Below are positions 43,443 through 52,887 of a DNA stretch of 64,000 bases, piece after piece. The stretch is taken from assembly GCF_026240015.1 (NCBI RefSeq), contig NZ_JAPIUX010000007.1, positions 27,260 to 91,259 on the forward strand. Reading direction: 5' to 3'. The DNA is from Acetobacter farinalis. Its GTDB lineage: Bacteria; Pseudomonadota; Alphaproteobacteria; Acetobacterales; Acetobacteraceae. Position numbers and translations under genes: made by a program. The notes under the pieces are model-generated. The model did not search any database and had not been told where the DNA came from. It saw only the letters and a program-made list of their open reading frames with translations. Each line of letters opens with the position of its first letter. Positions within the stretch are counted from its first letter, which is position 1.

Positions 43443-43731
43443 GCTCTTAATCCTCCAGAAAAATCCTTCTTCATGCCGCAATAGCAACGTTCCACCGCAC
43501 ATGCCATATACTGATGCCTCACAGACCAAGGCCAACCACACAGAAACCCGAAGGCGGAACACAAATAAACTTTCCCTCCGGCCCTCCATTCCCGTATTGA
43601 CCGGCAAAGCCACTCTGCGCGTGTTCCTGAGGAAAAAGATTTTTCTGCCGTGAACGCTTCTGCCACCATGGTAACCGCCGCTGAGACCGCGCACCAAAAG
43701 TGACCTGAACGCCTTTTAGCCGAGACCCTGC

Positions 43732-44967
43732 ATGACAACAGAAACTGTGCTGCCCGAAGGCGGTATGACCGTGGTTCCGCCACCGCATGGAAGAACCATT
43801 GCCCTCCTGACCCTGACATTCGGCACATTTGTGGTCGGAACGGGTGAGTTTGCCATCATGGGCATGCTCCCGGAATTTGCTCACTCCCTCAATCTCTCTC
43901 TGGCCGATGCCGGGTATGCCATTACCGCCTATGCCATGGGCGTGGTGATCGGGGCTCCTCTCATTACCATTCTGGGGGCGCGGCTTTCCCGGCGGGAGCT
44001 TCTGCTTGTCCTGCTGCTGATGTTCTGCTTCGGCAATTTTCTGAGTGTTCTCATGCCCTCACCGGGGCTGGTTGTCGTGGCACGTTTCATGACCGGCCTG
44101 CCGCATGGTGCGCTGTTTGGCATCTCGGCACTTGTCGCCGCCTCCATGGTGGAACGTGCGCGCAGGGGCTGGGCCGTAGGGCGGGTGCTGTCCGGCATTG
44201 CCATTTCCACCTTTATCGGCGCCCCGTTCTCCACCTTCGCGGCAGACCATTTTGGCTGGCGCATTGCCTATCTGATTATCGGGCTGCTGGGCATTCTGAC
44301 CTTTCTGGGGGTCTGGCGTTACATTCCGGCCGATAAACCCAACCGCTCAAACTCGCCTCTCAAGGAAATTACAGCCCTGGGCAACGCGCAGGTCCTGCTG
44401 ACGCTCCTGACGGCGGCCATCGGCTTTGGCGGCATGTTCGCCATCTACACCTATCTCACCAGCGTTCTGCAGAACATCACGCACGTGCCGGAATGGCAGA
44501 CCATGATCTATATGGTCATCTGGGGAGCAGGCATGCTGGTGGGGGCCAATGCCGGGGCATGGCTGGTGGACCGGAACATCAATCTGGCCGTTATTCTGGC
44601 TCTGGCGGGAAGCACTGCGGTCATGCTGGCATTTTCCGCCGTGTTGCACAGCCCGGCCGGCCTGATGCTGGATGTCTTCCTGATCCCGACTTTTGTAAAT
44701 GCTCTCGGCCCGGCGCTTCAGACACGCCTGATGGATTTCGCGGGAGATGCCCAGACCCTTGCGGCCTCTCTCAACCACTCCGCATTCAATATTGCCAACG
44801 CGCTGGGAGCCTCCCTCGGCAGTGTGCTGCTGGCGCACCAGTTTGGGTATGGTGCGATCGGAATTGGCAGCGCGCTGCTCTCCACCGGTGGGCTGATGAT
44901 TTATCTTCTGGCATTTGCTCTCCTGAAAAGAAGCGGCCAGCAGGAAATACGCGGCCCTATTCTCTGA
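43732..44967 (+). CDS. MFS transporter, DHA1 family (AraJ/YdhP-like)
   Basis: The product is 411 residues with 12 spans. TFGTFVVGTGEFAIMGMLPEFA and GYAITAYAMGVVIGAPLITILGARLSRR are characteristic of the AraJ/PbuE branch of drug:H+ antiporters. GLPHGALFGISALVAASMV spans helix 4. Exporters of sugars, purines and drugs occur in this branch, so the substrate is not assigned. It is divergent from the DUF885 gene with a 289-bp shared region. No strong ribosome site precedes the ATG. Confidence 0.85.
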   Translation: MTTETVLPEGGMTVVPPPHGRTIALLTLTFGTFVVGTGEFAIMGMLPEFAHSLNLSLADAGYAITAYAMGVVIGAPLITILGARLSRRELLLVLLLMFCFGNFLSVLMPSPGLVVVARFMTGLPHGALFGISALVAASMVERARRGWAVGRVLSGIAISTFIGAPFSTFAADHFGWRIAYLIIGLLGILTFLGVWRYIPADKPNRSNSPLKEITALGNAQVLLTLLTAAIGFGGMFAIYTYLTSVLQNITHVPEWQTMIYMVIWGAGMLVGANAGAWLVDRNINLAVILALAGSTAVMLAFSAVLHSPAGLMLDVFLIPTFVNALGPALQTRLMDFAGDAQTLAASLNHSAFNIANALGASLGSVLLAHQFGYGAIGIGSALLSTGGLMIYLLAFALLKRSGQQEIRGPIL

Positions 44968-45228
44968 AACCTGTCTTTTACGCATGAAATATAGTCCCTT
45001 CCCGCCTGATCTGGCAGGAAGGGAACCCGGCTTTTACATGCATAGGGCGCGCCTTACCGGGTATTCGTTGCAAATCGCGCCTTTTGCGCAACAGTCATGC
45101 GTAAAAACCACCTGAAAATGTAACAGAAACATCACACTCCTTCTTGAAGGCTTTGCATATCTGGAGGGTGAACGGTTAAGACACCGCTTCTCATCCATCC
45201 GCTTTTGTCCTTCGGAGTGCTGACCGCA

Positions 45229-47640
45229 GTGCGCACCAAAAACCTGCTTTTGTCCTCAATCGCGCTGTTCGCCATGGAACGCCCTGCTCTGGCCGCCGCA
45301 ACCACTGCTCCGCACAGGCATACGCCGCGGCATGCCCAGCCGGTTGCCTCACGCAAGCCGGCACTCCAGGCTGCTCCGAAAGAGAAGGTCCAACCGCCGG
45401 TAAGGCACCACAGCAAACCGGCTGATCTGGAATCGCGCGATACGGAGAGCGTGTCTGTCACGGCACGGCAGCTCACAGGGCGTGATGCCGAGCAGGCGAT
45501 TTCCAAAGCCGTCATGCGCCAGTATGTGCCGGGCACCAGCCCGTATAAAATGCTGGACCGCCTGCCGGGTGTCAGCTTCTCCTCCACGGACCCGTTCGGC
45601 ATCGACAGTTTTGGCGCCAATCTCTACGTCCGCGGGTTTTTCATGAACCAGCTTGGCGTAACGGTGGATGGCGTGCCCCTGAATGACCAGACCTACCAGT
45701 CTGTCAGCGGGATGAGCCTGGCCTCCTCCATTATTCCGGATGATATCCAGTCTGTGCGCATGTCTCAGGGCGCCGGGTCTGTTGAACTCCCCTCCACCAA
45801 CACACTGGGGGGCACCATTCAGATCGGCTCATCCGATCCTTCCGAAAAACGTGGCGGCAAGATCAGCCAGTCCTTCGGCAGTTATAATTCCTATCGCACC
45901 TATGTGCGGCTGGATTCCGGCAAGCTGAACGATACCGGCACACGCTTCTACACCTCTTACGCCCGCACGGATGAAGGCATGTGGATGGGCCGGGGTGACC
46001 AGTTCATGCAGCAGGTGGACGCCAAACTGGTGCAGCCCATTGGCCACCGCAGCCGCATGTCCGCTTTCTTCAACTGGTCCAGCCTGGCACAGTGGAACTA
46101 CCCGGATACCTCTATCGGCATTCTGCAGAATCTCGGCTGGCGCACACCGCATTTATACCCGAACTACGCACAGGCTTACGGGATTGCGAACGGCACCCTG
46201 CCTGTTCCGCCGGGTTACAACAACGTGCCGGGCATCAATGGCACGGATATCGCCATGTATGACGGCGGTCAGGCTGAAACCAATTTTATGGGCGGCCTGC
46301 ATTTTGATCTTGCCCTGACAGACCGCCTGACATGGAACACCACGTTGTATGGCCACAGCCAGACCGGGTATTACAGCTATACGGATTCAGAAGACCCCTC
46401 CCCCAACGGTGCCCCGTTCTCTGAAGAAGTCTGGCAGAACCGGCAGGAGCGCTACGGTCTGGACACCAGCCTGCGCTATAAGTGGGGCCGCCACACGATT
46501 GAAGGCGGTGTCTGGTATGAAAACAACAACCAGCAGGCAGGCCTTTTCAACTACCAGCAGCCCACTCTGGGCGAAGGTCCGGCTCTGAAGGCCGTTGGTC
46601 CCTTTGATGTGTATGGCAGGGCCTTCCAGGAGGGCTACAACTTCCAGTGGACCACCAATGTCATGCAGTTTCACCTGCAGGACAGCATCCAGCTGACACC
46701 CGGTCTGGTGCTTCATGCAGGCTTCAAGTCCATGGTGGCCACCACAGCCGGTGGCGCGAACTATAACAATGCCGACTGGACGGGCGCTGACGCCCTGCCC
46801 AACGGCTCCCTGACCGCCTCTCAGGCGTTCCTGCCGCACATCAATCTGGACTGGCACCTCAACGACCACCACGAGTTCTATGTGGACGTTGCAGAGAACA
46901 TGCGCGCCTATGAAGTCTCGGCTTATGGCGTGGCCAACTCCATCTACTCCGTGCAGGATCAGGCCACCTTCCAGGCCCAGAAAAAGACGCTGGAACCCTC
47001 CAAGGCATGGGTTTATCTGGGTGGCTACCGCTATACTTCCCGATACCTTCAGGCGAATGCGACCATCTACCATGCCAGCCTGATCCACCAGCTTCTGGCA
47101 GCGGCTGTCGGCTCCCTGACCAACCCGGTCTCTCAGGTGATTGATTTCGGGCACATCTCCATGACAGGCGCAAACGGGGCCATCACCCTCACGCCCATTC
47201 CCGGCCTGAACTTTACGAACACCCTGAGCTACAACAAGGGAACCTATGACCGGAATGTTGATACGGTTGGCGGTTATTACGCGCTTTCAGGCAAGAATAT
47301 CGTCAACTATCCGGCATGGATGTATAAAACAGCTCTTTCCTATACTTGGAAAGGCATGACGGCGCATTTCGATGCGAACTATTTCGGCCGCCGTTACTAC
47401 AGCTTCATGAATGATACGTCTGTTGCGGGATACTGGGTGGCCAATGCAGGTCTTGAATATCGCTTTGGTGACGTGAGTGTCCTGAAAAACGTCACAGCCA
47501 GCTTCAATGTTTATAACCTGTTCAACAACAAATATATCTCCATGATGGGCCAGAACGATAACCCCGCACTGGGAGATTATCAGTCCATGGAACGCGGGGC
47601 CGTGCGTGAATTCTTCGGCACCGTCAGCACCTCGTTCTGA
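45229..47640 (+). CDS. TonB-dependent receptor
   Basis: The product is 803 residues from GTG 45229 (GGAG about 10 bases upstream); there is no ATG near the signal peptide LLLSSIALFAMERPALAA. A His/Pro-rich linker is followed by the plug domain with YKMLDRLPGVSFSS, NLYVRGFFMNQLGVTVDGVPLND and SVELPSTNTLGGTIQI. The beta-barrel then ends in FFGTVSTSF with terminal Phe. The substrate is not evident: it lacks the Met-rich loops of the copper receptor and has no neighbouring transport genes. Confidence 0.9.
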   Translation: MRTKNLLLSSIALFAMERPALAAATTAPHRHTPRHAQPVASRKPALQAAPKEKVQPPVRHHSKPADLESRDTESVSVTARQLTGRDAEQAISKAVMRQYVPGTSPYKMLDRLPGVSFSSTDPFGIDSFGANLYVRGFFMNQLGVTVDGVPLNDQTYQSVSGMSLASSIIPDDIQSVRMSQGAGSVELPSTNTLGGTIQIGSSDPSEKRGGKISQSFGSYNSYRTYVRLDSGKLNDTGTRFYTSYARTDEGMWMGRGDQFMQQVDAKLVQPIGHRSRMSAFFNWSSLAQWNYPDTSIGILQNLGWRTPHLYPNYAQAYGIANGTLPVPPGYNNVPGINGTDIAMYDGGQAETNFMGGLHFDLALTDRLTWNTTLYGHSQTGYYSYTDSEDPSPNGAPFSEEVWQNRQERYGLDTSLRYKWGRHTIEGGVWYENNNQQAGLFNYQQPTLGEGPALKAVGPFDVYGRAFQEGYNFQWTTNVMQFHLQDSIQLTPGLVLHAGFKSMVATTAGGANYNNADWTGADALPNGSLTASQAFLPHINLDWHLNDHHEFYVDVAENMRAYEVSAYGVANSIYSVQDQATFQAQKKTLEPSKAWVYLGGYRYTSRYLQANATIYHASLIHQLLAAAVGSLTNPVSQVIDFGHISMTGANGAITLTPIPGLNFTNTLSYNKGTYDRNVDTVGGYYALSGKNIVNYPAWMYKTALSYTWKGMTAHFDANYFGRRYYSFMNDTSVAGYWVANAGLEYRFGDVSVLKNVTASFNVYNLFNNKYISMMGQNDNPALGDYQSMERGAVREFFGTVSTSF

Positions 47641-47646
47641 TCAACC

Positions 47647-47685
47647 GAGAGGGCACTTGATCCTTCAAGGATGAAGCGCTCTCTC
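47647..47685. terminator. Bidirectional terminator hairpin
   Basis: A long imperfect stem (GAGAGGGC...CTTGATCC with GGATGAAG...GCTCTCTC) lies in the 53-bp gap between the convergent TonB receptor and ackA. Confidence 0.65.
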
Positions 47686-47693
47686 CCCTGATT

Positions 47694-48884
47694 TCAGAGA
47701 AACTTCAGAACACTCATATAAATTTCGCGCTCTTCATCCGTTGGTTCAACCCGTACTCGCACGCGGCTGTCGGATGTGCTGATAACGGGGGCATGGCGCT
47801 GGTTGGCGGCGTCATCCAGTGTAACTCCTGCCCAGCCCAGGGCCTGACAGAGATCATGACGCAGAGCTGCATCATGCTCACCAATCCCGGCGGTAAACAC
47901 CAGCCCATCCAGACCGCCCATAACAGCCGTCAGCGCCCCGATTTCCTGAAGAAGACGATACACAAACAGGTCCAGCGCTTCAGTAATCCGCACGCTGCCG
48001 GGGGCTTGCGGGTCTTTGGCCCGCATCTCCCGCAAGACCCGCATATCAGCAGACACGCCAGACACACCACGCAGACCGGACTCATGATAAAGTGTCTGCA
48101 CCAGCGCGGACCAGTCCGCCTGCTCCTCCTGCACCATATACAGTAAAACGCCCGGATCAATCGCGCCACAGCGCGTTCCCATCATCAACCCATCCAGCGC
48201 TGAAAATCCCATTGTTGTTTCAAGGCTTTTCCCGTTTTTCAGGGCGCACAGACTGGCCCCGCTCCCCAGATGTGCAATAATGGTCCGCCCTGCGGCAAGA
48301 GCCGGGTCAATCAGGGCCAGCCTCTGTGCGATATAGCTGTAGGAAATGCCGTGAAACCCATAACGCACCACGCCCTGCGCCTCATACCGGCGCGGCAGAG
48401 GCAGAAGCCGCGCCACCTTGGGGATGGTCTTGTGAAACGTTGTGTCAAAACACGCAATCTGCACCAGATCAGGCAGCTTCTGCGCAATGGCTTTCACCGG
48501 AGCCAGCGTGGCTTGCTGATGCAACGGGTCAAACGGGGTCAGGCGCTCCAGCCTGTCGAGCACCTCCGGGGTTATGCGAACCGGCTCCAGAAACTCCGCA
48601 CCGCCATGCACAATCCGGTGCCCTACGGCAACCAGCCGCCCCTTTTGTGAAAACTGTTCCAGCCAGCGGAACAGGTGGTCAAAAATATCAAACCCGGTAT
48701 CAGACCACCCCTCCTCCGCCAGAACAGCGCCATCCTGATCTCTGGCATGGAACCGCGCGCCGTTCTGGTTCTGCTCGATTTCCCCTTTGATCAACACCGC
48801 TGCACTCTGGCTGTCTGCCGCATCGTAAACGGTGAATTTCAGACTGGAAGACCCACTGTTAAAAACGATAATGACATCCTGCAT
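47694..48884 (-). CDS. ackA: Acetate kinase
   Basis: The product is 396 residues. IIVFNSGSSSLKFTVYD is the ASKHA phosphate-1 loop of acetate kinases. VGHRIVHGGAEF contains the substrate-site RxVHGG, and IAHLGSGASLCALKNGKSLETTMGFSALDGLMMGTRCGAIDPG is the second family signature. It catalyses ATP + acetate to acetyl phosphate, and the reverse. It lies 103 bases downstream of a phosphotransacetylase gene on the same strand, forming the pta-ackA pair that links acetate and acetyl-CoA. Confidence 0.95.
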   Translation of the reverse strand: MQDVIIVFNSGSSSLKFTVYDAADSQSAAVLIKGEIEQNQNGARFHARDQDGAVLAEEGWSDTGFDIFDHLFRWLEQFSQKGRLVAVGHRIVHGGAEFLEPVRITPEVLDRLERLTPFDPLHQQATLAPVKAIAQKLPDLVQIACFDTTFHKTIPKVARLLPLPRRYEAQGVVRYGFHGISYSYIAQRLALIDPALAAGRTIIAHLGSGASLCALKNGKSLETTMGFSALDGLMMGTRCGAIDPGVLLYMVQEEQADWSALVQTLYHESGLRGVSGVSADMRVLREMRAKDPQAPGSVRITEALDLFVYRLLQEIGALTAVMGGLDGLVFTAGIGEHDAALRHDLCQALGWAGVTLDDAANQRHAPVISTSDSRVRVRVEPTDEEREIYMSVLKFL

Positions 48885-48987
48885 CCATCAGGCCCTTTCT
48901 GTGGCTCTTCTGCTGTATCTCTTCACACAGGGTGCGGCTGGCGCAGAGCGCGGCCCCTGATGATCAGCGCGGAGTGGCTCCCTTTCG

Positions 48988-50004
48988 TCACGCGGATATG
49001 CCCTGCCCCTGTAAATGGTGCGCATAGAGTGCCCCCACGGCAATCGAGACCAGACGCGCCTGCGCACTCTCCGCCCGGCTACTGAGCAGCACCGGCACAC
49101 GCGCCCCCAGAACCACCCCGGCAGAGTCCGCCCCGGCCAGAAAAATCATGTTCTTGGCCAGCATGTTGCCAGCCTCCAGGTCCGGCACCACCAGAATTTG
49201 CGCACGCCCCGCCACGGGGGAGACAATGCCCTTGATCCGGGCGGCCTCCGCACTCACGGCATTGTCCATAGCCAGAGGGCCATCCAGAATACCCCCCTCA
49301 ATCTGCCCGCGCTCCGCCATTTTACACAGGGCCGCGGCATCCACCGTTCCCGGTATTTTGGGGGTTACGGTCTCCACGGCAGAGAGCAGCGCCACACGCG
49401 GTTCCCCCAGCCCGAGGCCCCGGTGCAGATCAATGGCGTTCTGCACAATATCCCGCTTCACCATGAGATCAGGCGCGATATTGATGGCGGCATCCGTCAC
49501 AAAAATCAGATCCTCATAAGACGGCACAGCCAGCAGAAAAACATGGCTCACCCGTCTGGTGGTGTGCAACCCGCTCTCTGGTGAGACAACAGTCCGCATC
49601 AACACATCTGTATGCAGGCTGCCTTTCATCAGCGCATACGCCTGCCCGGCCTTGACCAGAGCCACACCTTCCGCCGCGGCCTCCCCGGGTGTTGCGCATT
49701 CCACGAAAGCCGTCTCACCCAGGTCAATCCCGCAACCCTGCGCGACTTCGGTTATGCGTGCGCGCGGGCCGATCAGAACAGGTTCAACCAACCCCTGTTG
49801 TGCCGCCTCCATCACGCCCTCCAGCGCTGGCTGCTCACACGGCCAGACCACGCCCACCCTCACCCGGCCGGGAAGCTGTCTGGCCCGCTCAATCAGATTT
49901 TCAAACGCCCGATGGCTTTTTGATGCCGCAGCCCCCGGCATATCGGCAATATCATGCATGTAGCGCTGCGGTGCAGAACCCTGCCCGGCGGGAGAAGTCG
50001 CCAT
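48988..50004 (-). CDS. pta: Phosphate acetyl/butyryltransferase
   Basis: The product is about 338 residues. The start at 50004 is chosen for AGGA about 9 bases upstream; an in-frame ATG at 50028 lacks a site. RRVSHVFLLAVPSYEDLIFVTDAAINIAPDL and RGQIEGGILDGPLAMDNAVS are the substrate-binding blocks of the PTA_PTB family, and VPDLEAGNMLAKNM is the C-terminal signature. The short, single-domain form is closer to phosphate butyryltransferase-like enzymes than to the long E. coli Pta. Adjacent ackA supports acetyl-CoA/acetyl phosphate exchange. It is divergent from a TetR regulator. Confidence 0.92.
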   Translation of the reverse strand: MATSPAGQGSAPQRYMHDIADMPGAAASKSHRAFENLIERARQLPGRVRVGVVWPCEQPALEGVMEAAQQGLVEPVLIGPRARITEVAQGCGIDLGETAFVECATPGEAAAEGVALVKAGQAYALMKGSLHTDVLMRTVVSPESGLHTTRRVSHVFLLAVPSYEDLIFVTDAAINIAPDLMVKRDIVQNAIDLHRGLGLGEPRVALLSAVETVTPKIPGTVDAAALCKMAERGQIEGGILDGPLAMDNAVSAEAARIKGIVSPVAGRAQILVVPDLEAGNMLAKNMIFLAGADSAGVVLGARVPVLLSSRAESAQARLVSIAVGALYAHHLQGQGISA

Positions 50005-50187
50005 AGTCTGGTTTTCCTGTTGGAACATCTGAACACTTGGCCCGAAAGCCGGGCTGGAAGAAAAAATGCGCTGCCCCCGCCTGACTGGGGCGGGTACAGA
50101 GGAGACTTGCTTTCCGTATCGCCTTGGAACCCAAAGCTTGTTCTCCAACATGGCCGCACACAGCCTTAGCCCCAGCCTGAAGAAGAC

Positions 50188-50937
50188 ATGAATGGAGCCA
50201 AAAAAGAGTTGAACACACCAAAACAGCCCTCTTCTCAGGATACGCCCTCTGAAGCCTCTGTCAAAAGAAAGGCTTACCGGACTTCCCAAAAGAGAGAAAT
50301 GACAAGAGCCAGCAAGGAAGAGGCTTTTGAAACTGCGGCATGGGAGGTGTTTTCAACCATCGGGATGGATGCCGCAACCGTGCGGGACATTGTCTCCCTG
50401 AGCAGGGTTTCACCCGGAAGCATCTATAATTATTATAAAACCAAAGAAAAGATATTCGATATCCTTCTGGTAAAGGTCATCGAACGCAATAAAAACATGG
50501 TCCGGCAGTCCCACTGCCCGCCAGATACTCTGGAAAGCATGCTGACAAAAAGCTTTCAGGCTGTTCTGCGTGCACTCAGCACCCTCAAGGGTGCTGCCCG
50601 CTTTTTTGAGATCAACCAGCACCATATCCGTGCCCGTCTGTTCACCATGAACGAAACGCGGGACATGCTGGAAAACCTGAAGCAGGATATTCTGGCCTCC
50701 CTGCCCCGGAACAGCCTCACGCCAGACCGGCTGGATTTCATTGCCGCCACCCTGCTGACAATCGGGCTGGAATCCTTTCTCTACATGGCCCGCGACCCGC
50801 TCCTGAATGTTGATGAAACAGCCCGGCTTTCAGGAGCCATGGCCGCCGGGAATGTCAGGGGTGCCATGGCCTTCCTGTGCGCGGCACAGCCTGCGGAAGC
50901 AAGAAAAGCCTCAAGGCCGCACAGCCCTGAAATCTGA
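50188..50937 (+). CDS. TetR-family transcriptional regulator
   Basis: The product is 249 residues. After a polar, Lys-rich N-terminal tail of about 40 residues comes the TetR helix-turn-helix FETAAWEVFSTIGMDAATVRDIVSLSRVSPGSIYNYYKTKEKIFDILL. A helical ligand domain follows. It is divergent from pta-ackA across a 183-bp gap and is a candidate regulator of that pair; the effector is unknown. Confidence 0.9.
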   Translation: MNGAKKELNTPKQPSSQDTPSEASVKRKAYRTSQKREMTRASKEEAFETAAWEVFSTIGMDAATVRDIVSLSRVSPGSIYNYYKTKEKIFDILLVKVIERNKNMVRQSHCPPDTLESMLTKSFQAVLRALSTLKGAARFFEINQHHIRARLFTMNETRDMLENLKQDILASLPRNSLTPDRLDFIAATLLTIGLESFLYMARDPLLNVDETARLSGAMAAGNVRGAMAFLCAAQPAEARKASRPHSPEI

Positions 50938-51035
50938 CCTGACAGACTACCCGGCCTGACAGACCACCTTGACCCAACAGAACGCTGGCATCTGATATCT
51001 GGCATCTGGCCATCTCTCCCGGCCTGCGCTAACAA

Positions 51036-51428
51036 ATGCGCATGAGAATGTCGTTTCAACGCACTGGATTTCAGGTGGTCTTCTGGCCACTGGTTCTGCT
51101 GGCGCTTCTGGTACGGCTTTCTTTAGGCAGCGTTGCCCTCCCATCCGCTGTTTTTAATGATCCTGTTCAGCACCTGAACAGACTTTCCATTCTCTGTGAC
51201 ACCCCCGCTCCATCGCCCGACAGGACACCGCACCACCATTCCGGTGAGAGTCAGGATGAGTGCTTCGTTCTGTCCGATGCTCTGGAACTTCCGGTTCTGG
51301 CCGGAGCAGTCGCTTTATCGGGTGTGCTATTTCAGGCATCCGCGCACGGGGTGTGGTTTTATCCTCCCACACGTGCGCCGCCCTTGGGCGAGCGATCGTC
51401 CTTATGCCCTCAGGGGCCACCTCTGTGA
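51036..51428 (+). CDS. Small His/Cys-containing membrane protein, DUF2946-like
   Basis: The product is 130 residues. It has an N-terminal hydrophobic anchor (WPLVLLALLVRLSLG), then VALP, LSILCDTP, HHHSG and DECFVL. A second hydrophobic segment (LPVLAGAVALSGVLF) and a tail ending CPQGPPL follow. The layout (anchor, His/Cys linker, hydrophobic segment, Pro-rich GPP tail) parallels the proteins at 15699-16172 and 52326-52805, but the CxxCPLLHL motif is not kept. It stands in front of a Sco gene on the opposite strand. A copper link is inferred from neighbours only. Confidence 0.6.
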   Translation: MRMRMSFQRTGFQVVFWPLVLLALLVRLSLGSVALPSAVFNDPVQHLNRLSILCDTPAPSPDRTPHHHSGESQDECFVLSDALELPVLAGAVALSGVLFQASAHGVWFYPPTRAPPLGERSSLCPQGPPL

Positions 51429-51438
51429 TCTGACACGT

Positions 51439-51472
51439 AAAGCCGCCTGTACGTAAAAACGTATGGGCTTTT
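51439..51472. terminator. Candidate terminator hairpin
   Basis: AAAGCC and GGCTTT, with inner ACGT/ACGT pairing around AAAA, are followed by TTGTGCG. It lies between the small membrane protein gene and the convergent Sco gene. Confidence 0.5.
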
Positions 51473-51593
51473 GTGCGTTTTACCCAGGCCACAGCTTATG
51501 CACATCATGCTTTGTGCCGGCCACCGGGCTTCCGGTGCCGCGGCGCGTGCTCCTATGCCGCGTCCCGCGACCATGCAGACAGACCTGATGCCG

Positions 51594-52232
51594 TCAGGTC
51601 CGATGCAGGATACGCGTCAGTTCGACTGCCATCTGCTCAGCACTGTCATCAACCGGGATCATGCCCGCAAGATGGTTCTGACCATCCATGACATACAGCA
51701 CCGACGTATGGTCAATCAGGTACCCGGAGGGTGTCACGGCATCTTTGCGCACCGTGACATGAAAGGCATCAAGAACCTCCTTGAGCTGGGCCTGCGTTCC
51801 GGTCAGACCAACAATACGCGGAGAAAACCGGGTAACGTACTGCTCAATCACGGCAGACGTATCCCGATCCGGGTCGACCGAGACAAAAATCGGCACAACC
51901 CCGTTCGCAGGCGGCCCCAGCCTGTCCAAAGCCGCGGAAAGGGTTGCCAGCGCCAGCGGGCACACATCTATACAGTGCGTGTAGCCGAAGTAGAAAACCG
52001 TGTAGCGCCCCTGAAAATCAGCCTGCGTGACACGATGCCCCTCGCAGTCGGACAACGCATACGGGCCACCCACCTCTGCATGGTGCTGCGCTGTCAGCAA
52101 CATGCGAAACCCGCCAGCCCCGAGCAGGAGAGCCGCCGTTACCAGCCCAATGAGCATGATGGCTTTCATATCATGCCGGGCAGAGGGTTTGGCCTGAGGG
52201 GACCGGGCTTTTTTGCGGGGGGAATGCTTCAT
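51594..52232 (-). CDS. Sco1/SenC-family copper chaperone
   Basis: The product is 212 residues from the ATG at 52232. A basic cytoplasmic tail of 23 residues and one span (AIMLIGLVTAALLLGAGGF) anchor a periplasmic thioredoxin-fold domain. FYFGYTHCIDVCPLAL holds the CxxxC pair (Cys87, Cys91), and VDPDRDT and the later LIDHTSVLYV supply the conserved Asp and copper-binding His. Sco proteins deliver copper to the CuA site of cytochrome oxidase or act as thiol reductants. It lies between two small Met/His/Cys-rich protein genes, and this placement strengthens a copper theme for the locus. Confidence 0.92.
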   Translation of the reverse strand: MKHSPRKKARSPQAKPSARHDMKAIMLIGLVTAALLLGAGGFRMLLTAQHHAEVGGPYALSDCEGHRVTQADFQGRYTVFYFGYTHCIDVCPLALATLSAALDRLGPPANGVVPIFVSVDPDRDTSAVIEQYVTRFSPRIVGLTGTQAQLKEVLDAFHVTVRKDAVTPSGYLIDHTSVLYVMDGQNHLAGMIPVDDSAEQMAVELTRILHRT

Positions 52233-52325
52233 GCCTTCATCATACCGCGAAACCGAGCCATCTGTAGAGCCTTCTGCGTGACGCCCTGCATGTCCGGCGG
52301 CGTATTCGGGCAAAGTGCCTGAGCA

Positions 52326-52805
52326 ATGAGCCTTTTCTTCCCGCTATTCCGCCCCTACGCAGTGGCTACCAGAGCTTTTCATACGCTGGAAACAGGCAGA
52401 CTGGCTCTCCAGAGCGTGATGATGATCGTAGTCATCACGTTTCTTGCGCAGCTTGGGTTACAAAGCCGCGCCCTGCCGGGAGAGATGGCGGGAACAACGT
52501 TTGAACGTGTGACGGGCCTGCACCTCCAACCCATGCCGCATTGCGCAATGGAAGAGATGCCGCCACACGCAGGCCAGACGCCCCCACCCCCTTCACAAAA
52601 CTCGCAGCACCCTCACCCTGAGTCATGCTGCTTCCTGTGCCCCCTCCTGCACCTTCAGGGCATGGTCCAACTGACCCACCTCGGGCCGTTCATCAGCAGG
52701 GTTACGATTACCTTCCTATCCTATCGCCCATCCCAGCCCCGCGCCCCACCTGCGGCACCTCAGCTCCTGCGTCCGCCCGCAAGAGGCCCTCCACACTCCC
52801 CTTGA
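52326..52805 (+). CDS. Small Met/His/Cys-rich membrane protein (DUF2946-like), paralogue
   Basis: The product is 159 residues with an N-terminal membrane segment (SVMMIVVITFLAQLG). LQSRALPGE, then TFERVTGLHL, precede a His/Met/Pro linker (MPHCAMEEMPPHAG, HPHPES). CCFLCPLLHLQG follows, then a C-terminal tail with RPPARGPP. These blocks line up with the protein at 15699-16172. In both places the gene directly precedes a TonB receptor (here by 82 bases). A role in binding or passing metal at the membrane is inferred; no function is proven. Confidence 0.75.
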   Translation: MSLFFPLFRPYAVATRAFHTLETGRLALQSVMMIVVITFLAQLGLQSRALPGEMAGTTFERVTGLHLQPMPHCAMEEMPPHAGQTPPPPSQNSQHPHPESCCFLCPLLHLQGMVQLTHLGPFISRVTITFLSYRPSQPRAPPAAPQLLRPPARGPPHSP

Positions 52806-52887
52806 GTCCTTCAGGCCGAGCCGCCGCCGAATTCCGCTCTGGAACCACCGGTGCTGCTTTTCTTCAGTTTTTCTCAAGGGTCTTCTT

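Noticed and set aside
51471..52322. 283-codon plus-strand open frame opposite the Sco gene
   Set aside because: The minus strand encodes a clear Sco protein with CxxxC and the copper-binding His. The plus frame has no features.
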